The notes below the pieces were generated by a model that worked only from the letters and a program-made list of their open reading frames with translations, was not told where the DNA came from and ran no database searches. A program made the translations under genes and the position numbers. Shown piece by piece: positions 26,101-41,100 of a DNA stretch of 64,000 nucleotides. This stretch comes from Antedon bifida (Eukaryota > Echinodermata > Crinoidea > Comatulida > Antedonidae), in contig OY727103.1 in the NCBI GenBank assembly GCA_963402885.1, positions 3,503,501-3,567,500 on the forward strand. Reading direction: 5' to 3'. Each line of letters opens with the position of its first letter. Positions within the stretch are counted from its first letter, which is position 1.

Positions 26101-29100
26101 TTGTCCTATATCTATCGTATATCTTGGGGTATAATCCCACTTCGGATCTAATCCCACCCCCTTCTTTATGTCTGATTTCACATACAGGCATATCGTATAG
26201 TCCAACTTCTGGTCTAATCCCACCTCCTACTTTATGTCTGATTTCATAAACAGGCATATCCCCGGGTATAGTCCTAGTATTAACTTTTGGTCTGGATGTA
26301 GGCCTCTAGAATAGCCAGAGGACGATTTGTTTAATAGGGGTTTTACTGTAAATAAATAGTTACATATGTGTACAAGAAAATCATTTACTTAAAGGTAGCA
26401 AAACGATTTTTTTCAGGTACCAATTGGATTTATTTTCTCAAATGTGCTTGGACCGGCAATACCTAGCCATCAACCAAATCTCAAAAGATCTGGACATCGA
26501 TTTGATACTCCGATGCATGTCAGATGAGAGCTTGCCCTTTGACCTTCGTGCATCGTTCACACGTCTTATGTTGCACATGCACGTAGATCGCGATCCGCAA
26601 GAAACGGTGACAACTGTGAAGTATGCACGTCTGTGGTCGGAGATCCCAACGCAGATAACGATTGAAGAGTAAGTTTAAAATAATTTTTTATTTGTTTTAA
26701 GCGCTATTTTCATAGTGCTTTTTACAATTGCAAAAAATACTGTATCAGCAAAAATCCATCAGAAACAATAAGCACAGAAAAACAGTAAAACAATAATCAA
26801 TCCACATGATGTTACCAGTCATGATTGAATCCAACAACTTTATTTATAAACGGATGAAGCACTTGAATCACCAGATTAGTGTTTTTCACAAGGCCGTTAC
26901 TTACTATAAAACTATTTAAACAAGTTATCATTTACAGTACATGATTCAAAAACTATACAAAAAACAAAAAGAGACACAACTGATACAATTAAAAAAAAGA
27001 ATAGAATTATTGAATTGGATCAAACTATTTATATTTTATAGACATTATATAATTTTAAATTAATTTTATTTACAGTATTATCTAATTATTTTATCATTTC
27101 AGTTAATACATTCATTATAACTTCATTTAATTTCATCTCATTGCATCTGCTATTTCATATTGCGTGTTTTCTGTGTTTTTGTTTGTTTTGTATTGTAACC
27201 CGTTTTCTTTATTTCGTTTCTTAACGTTTATATCTGCCACATTTATATAGATATCATATGAAATAAAACACATTGAATGTACGTTTGTTCCTTTACAAAT
27301 TTGTTCTACTGAACACATCCATGGACATGGGGTAAAAAATTGACCAACATATTACTGGCAAAGTTTCAAACTAATTGAAAAATGAAATATTTGAAAAATA
27401 TCCATTATCTTGGATCCATTGTGGCGATGTGGCAGGTATACTCTCTATTCTATCTCACCACCTGTAAATGTTTTATGTACTGTAGCTTGTTCAAGCCTAG
27501 CTTTTCCATATTCCAGCTATTCCAGGCACATTGAATCCACCAAAAACCAAGTGTAAGATACTGCATGCATTCTTGCATTATATGCCTAGAGTAAATTACA
27601 GCATTTTTTGCAGCTAGAAATTGTGCATGGAAATTATTTATTATTTTATAGACTCGATTTTATCTGTGATTTAAAAAAAATGTTTATGTTATAATGTGGT
27701 ACAGTTAATATGGTAATTGTTTAGTTTTTCACCATATCTCACTGAAGAAAAATCAAAGAAAATTAAAAATAAGGAGGTAACCCTTAAGCTCTGTCTACAC
27801 TATCAAACTAGTTTGAAAAAAAAGTGTGATGTGCCCAAGTATAGTAGTGTGTATGCCTAAATATGTTAGTGATATGACATCATCATCATGTCCATATATG
27901 GGCACTTTTGTTGTTTGATAGTGTAGACAGAGCTTTAAGTAAGTAAGGCTTTCCTTTCCTCCCATGCTAGTAAGGAGATTTAAAGTTTTATATTAAAAGA
28001 TAAAGATTATATCATGCTTCAACTATCAAGTTTGGAGTACTACGCACAATATACTAAAAAATACTTTGAGCTAATCACAGATAGAATTAAGCATTATGAG
28101 GTTTACTAACAGTAATTATGTGATATTTTTGTTGGCAGGACAACAGAAAACTCAGACACCTTGTGCTGGGTCGAAATGACCAGAAAGGTCTTTTATTATT
28201 TTAAATAGTACATTAAAGAATTTTTGACTTTTTAAATGTAAGAAGTTTTGGTATTTAGACTGATGACTGTATTCGGTATTCGTACAGTTGAATGTATTAG
28301 AGATCATGTCAACATTATTGTACTGCAGTAACCACACATTTTTACTGCAATTAAATGTATAATTTTAGCTGTTGAACCAGTCATTGCAATAAACAAAAAT
28401 ATTCTTGCTATATAATTTTGTTACATAACAGATTAACGATTAAACAAAGTGTTACTGCAGTATCCGCAGTAGAATAAGGTTGACATGACTCTTTTACATT
28501 GTAGATTACATTTTAGACTAACCTATTTTACTGCTGTTTAACATTGAATACTTCTCTAAATTTTAAAATGTTAAAGCAAACAATTGTATAATATTGTTGA
28601 GTTGTATTCACCTATTTTACATAATATTACAATAAGAAATAATATGCGAACAATTTTATGTTGCCTATAGGTCATAAGAAATCAATTGAATTATAGTTTG
28701 AATTAATTTTATAAGCTTTTTTTTATACATTTGAATATTACTGTAGACAATTTTTGTTTTGAAATCTTTCATTAAATGAATAAGAAGTTTAATCATGCAT
28801 TACTAGTATTTAAATTTATAGATAACATTTCTGTTTGTTTATTATAATTTAGAATTCACAAATTGCATTTTATAATTGTTTGCTTCATCCTACCATCTTC
28901 TAACAAGTTTTGATACATGCTATGGTTTGAAAGAATAATAACAATGAATTTTTTATTAATACTTTATTATGTTTATTGTTGTTATTAATGTATTTATTAT
29001 TATTGTAATTTTAGTTTATTATAGGTATGTGCCTGAGACAATCACAGACAAATGGTTATGCTTGGTTCCCACTAGGACGCACCGCAAGTAATTTGACCAA

Positions 29101-32100
29101 TCACAAGCAATGGATTATCCAAGCCATCGCTTGCCATTGGTCAACCCACTTGCATTGAGCTTAAACAATGTTGTGAATCCTAGTGGGAACCAAGCTTTAG
29201 GTTGAGGAGAAAAGAGAAATTATGTTTGCAAATGGGGAATTAACATCAACACTAGGGTGCAAAATAAATTGTCCTTATGGCTCGAAAGGCCAGTGTTATT
29301 ATTAATAGTGTTGTTATTATTTGTATTATTTTTATAATCATGCAGCTATGATACTCATAATGAGGGTGGACAGCATGCAGGCGACGTCACTCCTAAATTT
29401 GCGGCGACCATTGACTTTGTGGAGGAATATTTGAGACACGGTTTTGTCGAACGTTATTCATTCGCAGATGTTGAACAAAATAAACTCACGTATGAGGTGA
29501 GAAAAGTTAAATTCTTATTCATCCAATTAAGTGGTTTGATATCTTCTATATCATATTAGAAGACGAAGAAATTTCTTGTTTTGAATAATTTGTTCTTCCT
29601 TATTAACATACAGGTGGTGAACTTAGCCAAGCATCTTATCTACTTTGGCTTCTACAGTTTTAGTGGGCTACTCCGGTTAACAGAAACCCTTTTGAAGATT
29701 CTTGACTTCACAACAGATACAAGGATACCGCTTAAAATGGCAGGAAAGGCAGACTTAGGTATTGTACCAATTATATTTTACTGTCTGTTTGTAATATGAA
29801 ATGAGTGCAGAATGTGTTTGGGCTTTAGCCTGTTCTCACTTGACATTCATGGGTAAAGAAATACTACTAATAATAATAATTGTATTATTATTACCAGTTT
29901 AATACAAATTATTAAAACATTTTGATCTCGGCACCAAGTTTATAAATATTTACTATTAAAAGGATAATACAGTAGCAAGACCCAGAGGTCGTAACCAAAG
30001 CAACAAGGAAGCAAATGCGATTGTTTTGTGAGCATGTGCATACAGACATTATGCTGTATTGCTTTGGTTGCCTTGTAGTTTAAGTAGAAAAGGTTTTTTT
30101 GTGGAAGTTGTAGAGTTTATTTATTAAAGACATCGTCATAGAATTGCTTTTATGCTTACATTTGAAGCTCTTCAAAACCATATCTTAAGCTCAAATATCA
30201 AACAAATGTTATGTGCCTGGCCCCCATATATGGACATGATGATGTCATATCACTACCACGTTTGGGTATATCACTTCCATATTTAGGCACATCACATTTT
30301 CATAGTGTAGACAGAGCTTAACATGGATATGTTCAAAATGCATTCTAATGATATTGAAAAAGTTTTAAAACTAAAAGGTAAGATGAAAGATAAACTTTCT
30401 AAAATTGTTTCCTTGACCAGAGCCTGAACCTCCAGCAGAAAATACAGGTGACTGATCTCATTTGCATAAATGTTATCATCTCTTATTATTATGTGGTTTA
30501 GTTACATGCATGTGGCTATAATATTTGTGTTGGTAGGCAAATCATATAGATGGGTAAACCTTAAAGACTATGTTGAAATAATTCTACATCTGCTTCAGTA
30601 CTATCTTTACTGCAGTAACTTAATTATTTAAAGGAAAAAAACTGCCAAAAAAATGTATTTTTTTATATTGATGAAATGACATTAGAATACTAATTACTGC
30701 AGTAACTGCAGTAACTGCAGTAGATTTATTTTCTCATAGTTGAAGTTAAGATATTTATAGGTGATTGGATAGTTAGCTACTGCTTAAGATGATGTCATCA
30801 GCTGTGTACCTGTGTTGTCTAAATTGTACAGCTTGTATTATGTTCGGTTGACTTGTACTGTCTTCGCTTTGGTGGCGGTATTATAGTTAAGCATGGTTTA
30901 TTAATAGTGTCTCCTCCAGTCATGTAAAACCAATTGTGTCACATTTTTCATTAATATTAATTTATTATCAGTAACATATTTATCAATGTCAAATACCTAA
31001 CCCTAATCCTCAGTGTCTACAAACATTACTGTATCATCTTCACTATTCCCATCATAATCTCAACTTTACCAACATCATTATCAATCTCTTCATGTCACGT
31101 CACTATCTGTTGGTCAGATGTTTCCCCTACTGTGATGTCATTTCTATACTTTATACTAAGTACATTGAGAACAACCAAGTAGCCAAGTAAAAGTCGAGAT
31201 CACTAGCCTTCCGTTGATACCTCTAGACCACTCAGCTTGCTGAGGTGGCTAGGGGTTAGATCAACAATTCTCATAATTATAGCTCTCTCAACACTATTTA
31301 TCAGTATCAGGTATTCATTACTTGGTTTAATCCTCCTCTTTTTACAATCGTCTCCTCCTCACCCTCTTCTCTCCTTCAACATAGCAAGCCCATTTTGATC
31401 GACTATTGTAACCATTCTGTTTTACCCTTCCTAGTACCCATCAAGCTGCTTCTTCATTGTTGCATATGTCACTATATCCTTGTGGGTGTTTCATCCCTAA
31501 TTAACAGCTTTATATTCCTATTGTTTTGTGGTGGTAATTAACATTTTGTATAGGATATAAGGTTATCTAATTTAGTAGAAAACATTTTATTGTGATGTGT
31601 TTCAAGTTGCCTTTCCTCCTTATTATGCCCATGTATGGTTGTCTATATACGTTGTTATAGTAGGTAATGTTGTTTAATATATGTGTTTTTGCCATGAATT
31701 TTAATATTTATAATACTACCACCATTGCATTCATACTCATTGTCATAATTTTTATCATTTATCATTATTATCTCTATGTCATCTTCAATCATTAGCATCA
31801 TTATTATCATCGTCATCATTATCATCTGCATTGTCATCATCATTAACATTTTCATCAACAAATTGCCATGAATTTTTCATCATTCTTATCATCATCCTAG
31901 CAATCATTACTGCCATTGTTTTTCATATCATTAAAATGTTATCTATTTCTTCTTTTCCTGTAGGAGGTAAAGGGAGTGTCCTAAGTTCTATCCAAGGAGT
32001 TGGCAATGTTATGACCCACATGGTCCTAGGCACCGGATTACCAATCCCAGTGGAGCCAGTCAGTGGGTCAGCCCCAGCAAAATCTCCTGAAAAACTAGGC

Positions 32101-35100
32101 CATAAGAAAGAGGATGAAAAGGTTATGGAGACAAAACTGAAGATTATTCAAATTTTAAAGGTACTGTGTAAAAAATACCCCTTTAGCATCCTGTACCAAA
32201 ACTTTGTGGTTAACACACACTGGGGCATACACCATACCATATGCATGCCCTGGTGTGTGTAAAGTCCTGTGTTTTGCCAGACAATGTAAAAGTGGTACAT
32301 AATAAATTGTATAAATTAATAATCTCCACTTCCTATTTTGCGAATCATTTTCCTACAAGTTACTCTAATTGTCTTTGTGTAAATAGGTGTATACTTACAG
32401 AACATGCATATTCTTTAACATATTATATATTCTTTTAACATGGGCCAAAATATCAACATGCAGCTTCTGTGGCAATATTTTGCCAAGTAATTCACTCAGT
32501 TTCTGACTCCTTTCATTTGTTTGTTTGTAGTTCATTCTAGATGTGAGACTTGATTTCCGGATATCTTGTTTACTGTCAATCTTCAAACGAGAGTTTGATG
32601 AGAATAAAGAACAAGACACTGATGGACTGTTGATTGACGGCACTGATGGACCAGGTACGTTTACAAATAAACATAGATGTACTATTTATGAAATATAATC
32701 AATCTAATGTGTGACCTAGAAGTGGGAAATGAATACATCTGCAATTTCTTTATTTTTTTTTTATTTTAAGGTATCAACTTGGATGCAATTGGAGACAAAG
32801 CTGAAACCATTTTTGAGGGAAAGTATGTACCAAACATTTTTTTTCTCAATACAACATTTATTCTATGTTTTGTTTGAAAAGCACTGTTTATATGAAAATG
32901 TTTTCTGAAAAAAATAAATTGATAAACAAATAATCTAAATTATTACAATGTAACTACAGAATGCAATTGTTAATTTTTCAAAACATATTTACACTTTATA
33001 TGCTTATTTGTAAAATTGTTTATAAATACTGTTGAAGCATTAATTACCTCCTTAATTTACCCGCTCTGCTGGAGCAGCTCTCAGGATTCCGATGCAGTAG
33101 ACCGTGACTTGTTTAAAGAGCAGCTCTATGTACGTTTGAACTCACTGAATTTTTCGCCCGTTGATGCGCGAATTTTACAGGGAGTGCTTAATCAGTACAT
33201 AGACATGGATGTTGTTCCTCAGTGAGTAAATCGACCAATCAGATTTGTTCTTTGCCTGGATAGTTACATTTATTATTGGGTTGAGGTTTGATCCTATGAA
33301 GCATCTTGCCCCCAGGTTTTTGTTTTTTATTCATTTTATATCTTGCAATGTAAATTTATGTTTTTTTATTAATTTTTTTTTTTCTGTTTGTTTTTGTTAT
33401 ATATTATTTGGTTACTTGTATTTGGTATGTTTTTATATAACTTTTTTTTGTATTTCTTCCCATATATAGAGTGGAAACAATTTATACTTTGTTCTAGTTC
33501 AGTTTAAAGATATATTGTCTCCTGAAAAAATGATTTTGTTAATTTTTTTTGTTGAATATGCCATTTTATTATCCTTGACAAAAATTCAAATTTGAACAAA
33601 TATATTTTCCTGAAAGAAACTTTAAATTAGGCTGTCATACTTTTTATAAAAGTGAAATCATAATTTGTTTCTTTCTTTTTTCTATTGAAGTGAATAATTT
33701 TTAAAACTGCAAAATGGCCTATTTAACATTTGATTTTAGTAATCTTTATAATTGTTTCATGTTTTTGGGGACAATACATCTTTGAATAGTAATTTTAAAT
33801 CCTGCTTTCAAGGCAGTGAATTATAAATACTTTTATGATATTAATGCTATATTACCAAAATTGGGAAGGAGGAGTTTGCGATTGGAAGATCCTATGGTTG
33901 GGTAGCCGAGTGGTTAGGACACTTGACTGTCATACAGAGAGACCCGGGTTCAATTCCCAGTTTACTCAGCTGTAAATGAGTACCTGGTTGAAAATGCTAG
34001 GGAAAAAAGGCGGCGTGGAAAGGAACTGGCCACCCTACCACATAATGCCGAGGCTTAGTACAATGAGCTCCTAACAGCTCATTCCCCTACGTTTAGAATG
34101 AACACGGGACTCACCTTTACCTTTTATGCCAAGGCAATGAACCACCATAAATGGTACTGTTACAATCATCTGCCAACAAATCAGTATTATGAAGGCTTTT
34201 CATTGCTTCTGAAATTACAATGTTTTCAAAATTTAATCTCAGAACGTAGACATGATTGTTCCATATTGTTTCATAGTCTTGTCATCATACATTGTGCAAT
34301 TGAAAACAACAAAAACCAAAAACCTGTCGATATTAATTTCTGGTATTGATGGAAGGCACAATGTAAAGATGAGTAGGTTAAGGTCATGGTTCAAATCTTA
34401 CTTTTATTTTCATGCGTGCATACATCTCTATAATAAGTTTATATCATTATTTTGCATGTACAGTATCTATATGAAAATATTTTCAATACGGAATATGCGT
34501 ATCCTTTATATGTTGTGCAATAATATGTATTTAGCATGATGGAATAAGCTAAAGTAGATTTATGATTGTACTCTAAATACAATTGTTGTTTGCTCATGAT
34601 TGAGATGGTCAAGTAAAGGTAGTGAGAGCTGGATTATACAGGTTATTCTCCCAAATTGTTTACTCACTAAACACCACAACACATAGCAGCAACCTTATTG
34701 CTTGTTTTTCAATTTATTCTCCCTTTTTCAACTACAAAAGAGCACTCATTATAGTGTGACTAGCCCATCACACTATTGAGTGAGTATATTACCAGACAGA
34801 AATTGTTGGCCTACAAAGAGTGTTTGGGAGAGTAGACTGTATAATGATTAAAAAGGGCACAAGATCAGGTAATATGAGGTAATAGAATGGTAAGTTCCAA
34901 TATAGAAATGGGTGCTCACAACAGGAACAGGTCCTTACAATAGTAAAGGCAAAGGCCACATTGTCCTAAAATCAGTTTAATACTGCTTTTATAAATAATC
35001 AAGGGATCATGGCAAAATATTCTGCAGTTACTGCAGTAACTATATTTTTTTACTGCAATAACAGATAATTTTAGTTTTAGCATAAAGGGTGGAAACATTT

Positions 35101-38100
35101 TGACTTGGTTCCTAAATTGGATATAAATTGTATTGTAGAGAATTTCTCATTCAACTTTATGAATGGTGATGCAACATTTTATTTTGATAATCAAATAATA
35201 TGGCTTATTTTGGTTGTAATGGTTTTATGTGGTATCTCCTTTTTCTCAATCTTTTACCTATTGTAGTATTTTTGTATGTTTTAGTTTGTTTGAAAACTTA
35301 ATAATGATAGTAATGTTTTGTTTTAGTGTTGACGGACCTGACCTTGATTTAGACGGCGATGGCGGTAGAATGTTTCTGCGTGTTCTTCTCCATCTTACCA
35401 TGCATGACTATCCGCCACTTGTGTCGGGCGCCCTCACACTACTCTTCCGACATTTCAGCCAACGACAAGAAGTGTTAAGCGCATTTAAACAGGTTTGAAT
35501 TTAAATCATGTTATGTTATGTTTGAACTGCTAAAAAAGAAAATACATAAATCTTAAAATGAAGTGTTGGAGGGAAATATATGAAAAGAAAGTTTTTCATT
35601 CAACATACTATGTTTCTATTAATTATTATCTTACGTGTTTATTACAATTAGTATTTTATTGAATATATAAATTATTGAATAAACGAATTGAATTGAAAAA
35701 AATGTAGATTTTTGGGATATTATTAAAATGAAATTTGTGTTTCTTATAGGTCCAGTTGCTAGTATCCAACAATGATGTTGAGAATTACAAACAGATCAAA
35801 GCTAATTTGGACGAGCTAAGGCTATTGGTGGAAAAATCTGAGCTGTGGGTATACAAGAGCAAATCAAGTGATTCAGATAAGAAGAAGAAGGACAAGAAAG
35901 ATAAAAAGGATAAGAAAGATGATGGAGGAAAGAAGGATAAAAAGAAAAAGTTACTGGTTGGTATTCTTTAAGCTACTTATAAGCCAATCAGAAAGAAGCA
36001 GTTTGTCTGACATCGTCATTCTCATGAATAAGTAATTAAGGAGTCAACTAATTTTTAAGCAATTTTTGATAAACCAGAAAGAAGCAATTTGTATGACATC
36101 ATGCTCACACTGTTGTTTGTGATATATTGAACGTTTACTATCTGAAGACATGATGACATCATATCACTACCATATTTGATAGTGTAGACAGAGTTTTATA
36201 TGAAGTATTTGTTTCTTTGTCAGCCTTTACCAACAACAGTTGCAGATGGTGATGTTGCCAACCTAGACCAAGGTCCTGCTCTTGATCCTGCCAGCATACA
36301 GAATTATAAAACTATTCAAAGCGTAAGACATTTTAAAGTCCTTTTATCTCTAGTTTGGTGGTTGTCGTACTTGCCAGGGTTCAATCATGACGTAGTGCAG
36401 GGTTGTAACTCGCGATTCTTTCAACTCCACTCCCTAAGCCTCAAAAAAGTTTATAAGTATGATAAATTATTAAATAATTTATCCATCCTGTAATTGGTGA
36501 GTTAAAAAAAATCTATTTATCCATCATAGGTCTTCACCCTGAAAGTGTGTAGAAGCCTATATATATTCTGTATTTATTTTATTATAAGAAGTTTGTTATA
36601 TGCTAATGTTGTAATATATTTTATTTTAGATTCTCATTCATCTGAAGAATCTATGTATTTCAAACAATGCAAACAGTAAAAAGAATCGAAAACATGAACA
36701 AAGATTGTTGCGCAATATGGGAGCACATGCCGTTGTCTTGGAACTTCTTCAAATTCCTTATGAAAAGGTAAGACATCTCTGGTATGCTCTTGACACAAGA
36801 AAGATACAGTAATATTATTATGGGGAGTGAACTTTAACTATTATTACTTACTACCTAATCATTCCTGTCAAAGCCTAATGGAGAAAAGGCCACAGGCATC
36901 TCCTTCCATTCTATACTGTTCTGGGAAAGTCTTGTAATAGTTTTCCAGCCAATCTTCCTCCTAAAGCCCTCCCGGGTTTTTCTTGGCTTTCACAGCATTT
37001 CAATGGTTTCATTGTAGCTGTTCAACTCTCTTCTATTTTTAGTTCACAGATGTTCGTATGCATGTTCTGATGAAGCTTGCTCATGAGTTCTTGCAGAACT
37101 TCTGTTATGGTAACCCATCAAACCAGGCTCTGCTACATAAGCACATAGACCGGTTCCTCACACCTGGGGTAAGTGTTGTATTGCGCCCAGGGCTACGAAT
37201 TTTCTGTAGTTGGTGGGTCTAGAACTTCTGTATGGTAACCTATCTACCCAGGCTCTATTACATACACTTGATAAATCGTGAGTGGTCCACCCTATTTATT
37301 AAATAAGTAGTTTCTCTTTTTTTAAATAAGAAGCCTGTGTAAATGTATAGAAAATTAACTGTATTTCTGTATTGCTAGGCCCTTCAAGCGCAAACCATGA
37401 GGCATATTTACATGGACAACACCCAGCTATGCAATGAGATCACCGAGAAGGTGGTACAACACTTTGTTCACTGTATTGAAACTCAGGGAAGACATGTTGA
37501 ATATATTAAGTTTCTGCAGACGATTGTGAAAGCTGAACAGTTTATTCGCAAGACTCAGGACATGGTCATGTCGGAGGTAAAAATGCCTTTCCATTTTTGT
37601 CATTCTTTCATGTTCCAATTCTTTGATCCTTAATTTCTCATCCATACTATTAAGAGCAGTTTCTCATTTTTCATGTACTCATTGTCATGTCTAGACTGAA
37701 TAGATTTTTTGCAAGAGTGAGTGTCCGAGTGGTTAAGAGAGTGGAACCGTAATTATGTAGTCATAACATCGGCAAGGGTTTAAGGCTCACTCCTTGGTTC
37801 TGGTGGTAGAACAAGTCTTCTTGGATGAGGACTATAAACCATAGGTCCAGTGCACTTTAAAGAACCTAGTACATTTTTCAAAATGAGTAGAGGGTTACCT
37901 GGTGTACTAGTACACACACACACAACCGCTAAGCATAACTGGGCTTATTGTGCAATTAGGAGTGGACCGTTTTAGAGGTGTTTACCACCTGTTGGTCCCA
38001 TTCTTTTATTTATTTATTTCAACAATATTTTATGAGGGTGGTCCATCCAGCATCTGCTGATCATTAGGGACCCACAAACAATACAAACAGTAAATACAAA

Positions 38101-41100
38101 ATAAACTATAAAAACACAAAATCAACAAAGATATAAAAAATAAATATACTGTATATTCACTAATGTTATGTCTATTTCTTTATAACAGATTTAAAATATA
38201 TAAGATAAATAAGAATTTGTGATAATGTCTACATATTGACTCGCATTCATTGAAATTATCGCGTTTACTACATTGTATGTTGCAACTACAAATTGTGCCG
38301 CATTGGACACTAAAATCTCTCGTTTGTAATTGTTTTTCATGGTTAGCTCATAAATGCAGGAGAAGATGTGCTCCTGTTTTACTCCGACAAAGCTTCATTC
38401 CAAATACTTATTGGACTTATGCAACACGATAAGGAGCGTATAGATGAAGAGAGCCCTCTATTGTACCACATCAACCTTGTACAGTTATTAGCCTTGTGTA
38501 CAGAGGGCAAGAATGTTTACACAGAAATCAAAAGTCATCATTTGCTTCCACTTGATGACATCGTTCAGGTTGTAACTCATGATGACTGCCTTCCTGAAGT
38601 AAGTGGTCTTAAGCTCTGCCTACAAGTGTGATGTGTTCAAATATGGTAGTGATTTGACATCATCATGACCATATATGGGCACAACACATATATTTGTCAC
38701 ATAAAGTTTGATAGTGTAGACAAGGCTTTAAAATATTTTTTTTTGGAACCAGTTTTATATTGTTAAATTAGAATGTAAATACTATAGTAGATACCCTCCT
38801 TTGGGACATGCCTATTCAGAAAACACTCATAATAAGGGAACACTGGCTTTGTGATATTGTACAATGCTGTGAATTCTCAAAATACTAGACACTCTTGGGC
38901 CAGGAATAAAAAACTCAAGGATAGAGCCTAAAATACACACTTGGGCTAGGGACATTAAATACCAGATACTCATGGCCTAGATACAAGGCAATCTTGGGCT
39001 ACTGTAGGTGTCGAAATTATCAAACAGATTTTTGAACCACCCCAATGCAATAATCTTTATCCACAAATCATACACACCATTAACCCACTACATATTTCTC
39101 CCTACCCCTCTCCCTGAATTATTTGACAACAAAATCTTTTTTTTAAAGGTGAAAAATGCGTATATATATTTTCTGAATCATTGTTACGTTGACACAGAAG
39201 TTGAGATGAAGGAAATTTATACTAGCCATCACATGTGGAGGCTGTTTGAAAACTTTCTAGTGGACATGGCCATGGTAAGACTTGATACTCATATTGTGTG
39301 ATTGCAAACCTATAACTAACATTATTTATAGTGGAGCAACTGTAAAATATAGACCTCCCAACTCTCCCCTTAATCGCAGGAGTTTCCCGATATATTAAGT
39401 CATCTTAACACAAAAGGTGCAGTTTCTGACCATTCTTGTTGATTTGGAAAACAACATACTAATAATGTATAAATGTATTATCTTGCCTTTACTTTGGAAA
39501 ACAACATACTAATAATGTATAAATGTATTATTGTTGCTAACTAAAGCTAAAACAATACCAAAGAACTTTCGGATCAGGTGCTGTTTTCTTAGTAGTGATA
39601 TAAATGTATTGTTAATCCATCTCAGAAATAGATATATATTGAAGCACAGTACTGTAAATCTCTGTCTACACTATCAAACAATATGTGACAAAAAGTATGA
39701 TGTGCCCAAATATGGATATGATGATGTCATATCACTACCATATTTGGATATATCACTACCATATTTGGGCACATCACACTTTGTTTGTTTAAACTAGTTT
39801 GAAAGTGTAGATAGAGCTTAACCATAGTGTATTTATTATCTGTTATCTCTTCCTTAGGTATGTAACGCAACCCATGATCGCAAGCATGCTGACATCATGT
39901 TGGAGAAGTACATAACAGAGACAGTGTGCAGCATCATAACTCAATTCTTTAGCTCGCCATTCTATGATCAAACAACCACTGTACAGGTGAGTGTTACCGT
40001 AATAGAAAGATTTTGATTTGTGACGATCATGGGTCATTGCGTGTATGTCAAGAACTTGGGACAGGCTTCATACCCTATTCCTTGACACTGTATTGATGGT
40101 TTCTTGGTCAGACGATGACCAACAAAGCATGAATGCATAGACAAATGGTTATCACAAATGGAAAGCTCTCTTAATTAACATCTCATAGTTTACAAACAAG
40201 AAAAGCAGTATTAGTACTTTACTGTATGTTGCTCACATACCTCTTTTTGAATGTGTTAAATTGGGTATGTATATTTTTTATATTTTTATATCATTGTTTC
40301 TCTGTTTTAGACTCGACAACCGATCTTTGTGAAGTTGTTACAGAGTGTTTTTAGAGTGTCGCAATGTGATTGGTTGTCTGGCCACCAAAAGTGCCAAGTT
40401 GAAACATGCATCAAAACCTTGACAGACATAGGTGAGTGTTGTAGGTCACTTTTTAAGCTTGGTTCCCACTAGGACACAACTCAATGATGTAAGCGCAATG
40501 CAAGAGTGTTGACCAATGACAAGCGACTGTTCGAATATTCCATCGCTTGTGATTGATCAAATTACTTGCACTGTGCTTATGTCCTTGCCTTGCGTCCTAG
40601 TGGGAATCAAGCACTAGAAACAAGAAACATAATTTTAATGCAACCAAATAAATTCTAAGGGTATGAAATTATGGTTGGCATTAACGATAGAAACAAAACA
40701 GATGAAGGTTGGAACACCAACCAAAGAGAGAGTTGTGACATTCCAGGCTGGGATGACTTGGGATGTGACACCAGGAAGGAGAACACTTTTGAGAAGTTGA
40801 TGCTGTTATGGAGTTAAAACAAGGCTGAAACTTTATCAAGCCCATGACGGATATTAATTAGACACTTTGCGATACATGATAGAACGAATTTGAAATGTTA
40901 ATTAATGAAGTCAGCATTTCTATTTATTTTTTCACTTTTAAATATTTCAGCGAAGAATCGTGGAATTGCAATACCAGTGGATCTAGATAGTCAGATCAAT
41001 AGCATATTTAAATCTGCTAGTATTGTTAAGAAACATACGCGACTGTGGATGAGTCAAGGCCGCATGAAGCGGGACTCAATGATACCGGTGTCCCGAGACT

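Larger units (their letters stand above)
26669..29345. other. ITPR intron 18 (2.7 kb)
   Basis: 26670-27780 is AT-rich with no clear content. MITE copy e is at 27785, a tactgcagtaa-family element at 28305-28490 (agatcatgtcaacattattg ... aaggttgacatgactc), AT-rich sequence to 29040, and a CCAAT-palindrome element at 29059-29199. Confidence 0.6.
33222..35326. other. ITPR intron 25 (2.1 kb)
   Basis: T-rich start, a palindromic element (33495-33800), a tRNA-derived SINE (33892-34130), AT-rich sequence and a tactgcagtaa-family element (34990-35105). It is the largest intron in this part and follows the novel exon 25. Confidence 0.6.

Noticed and set aside
31655-31861. Met/Ile-rich minus frame
   Set aside because: Low-complexity (atc)n tract.
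33903-33960. Functional tRNA gene
   Set aside because: A and B boxes are good but the acceptor stem is not paired and a SINE body follows.
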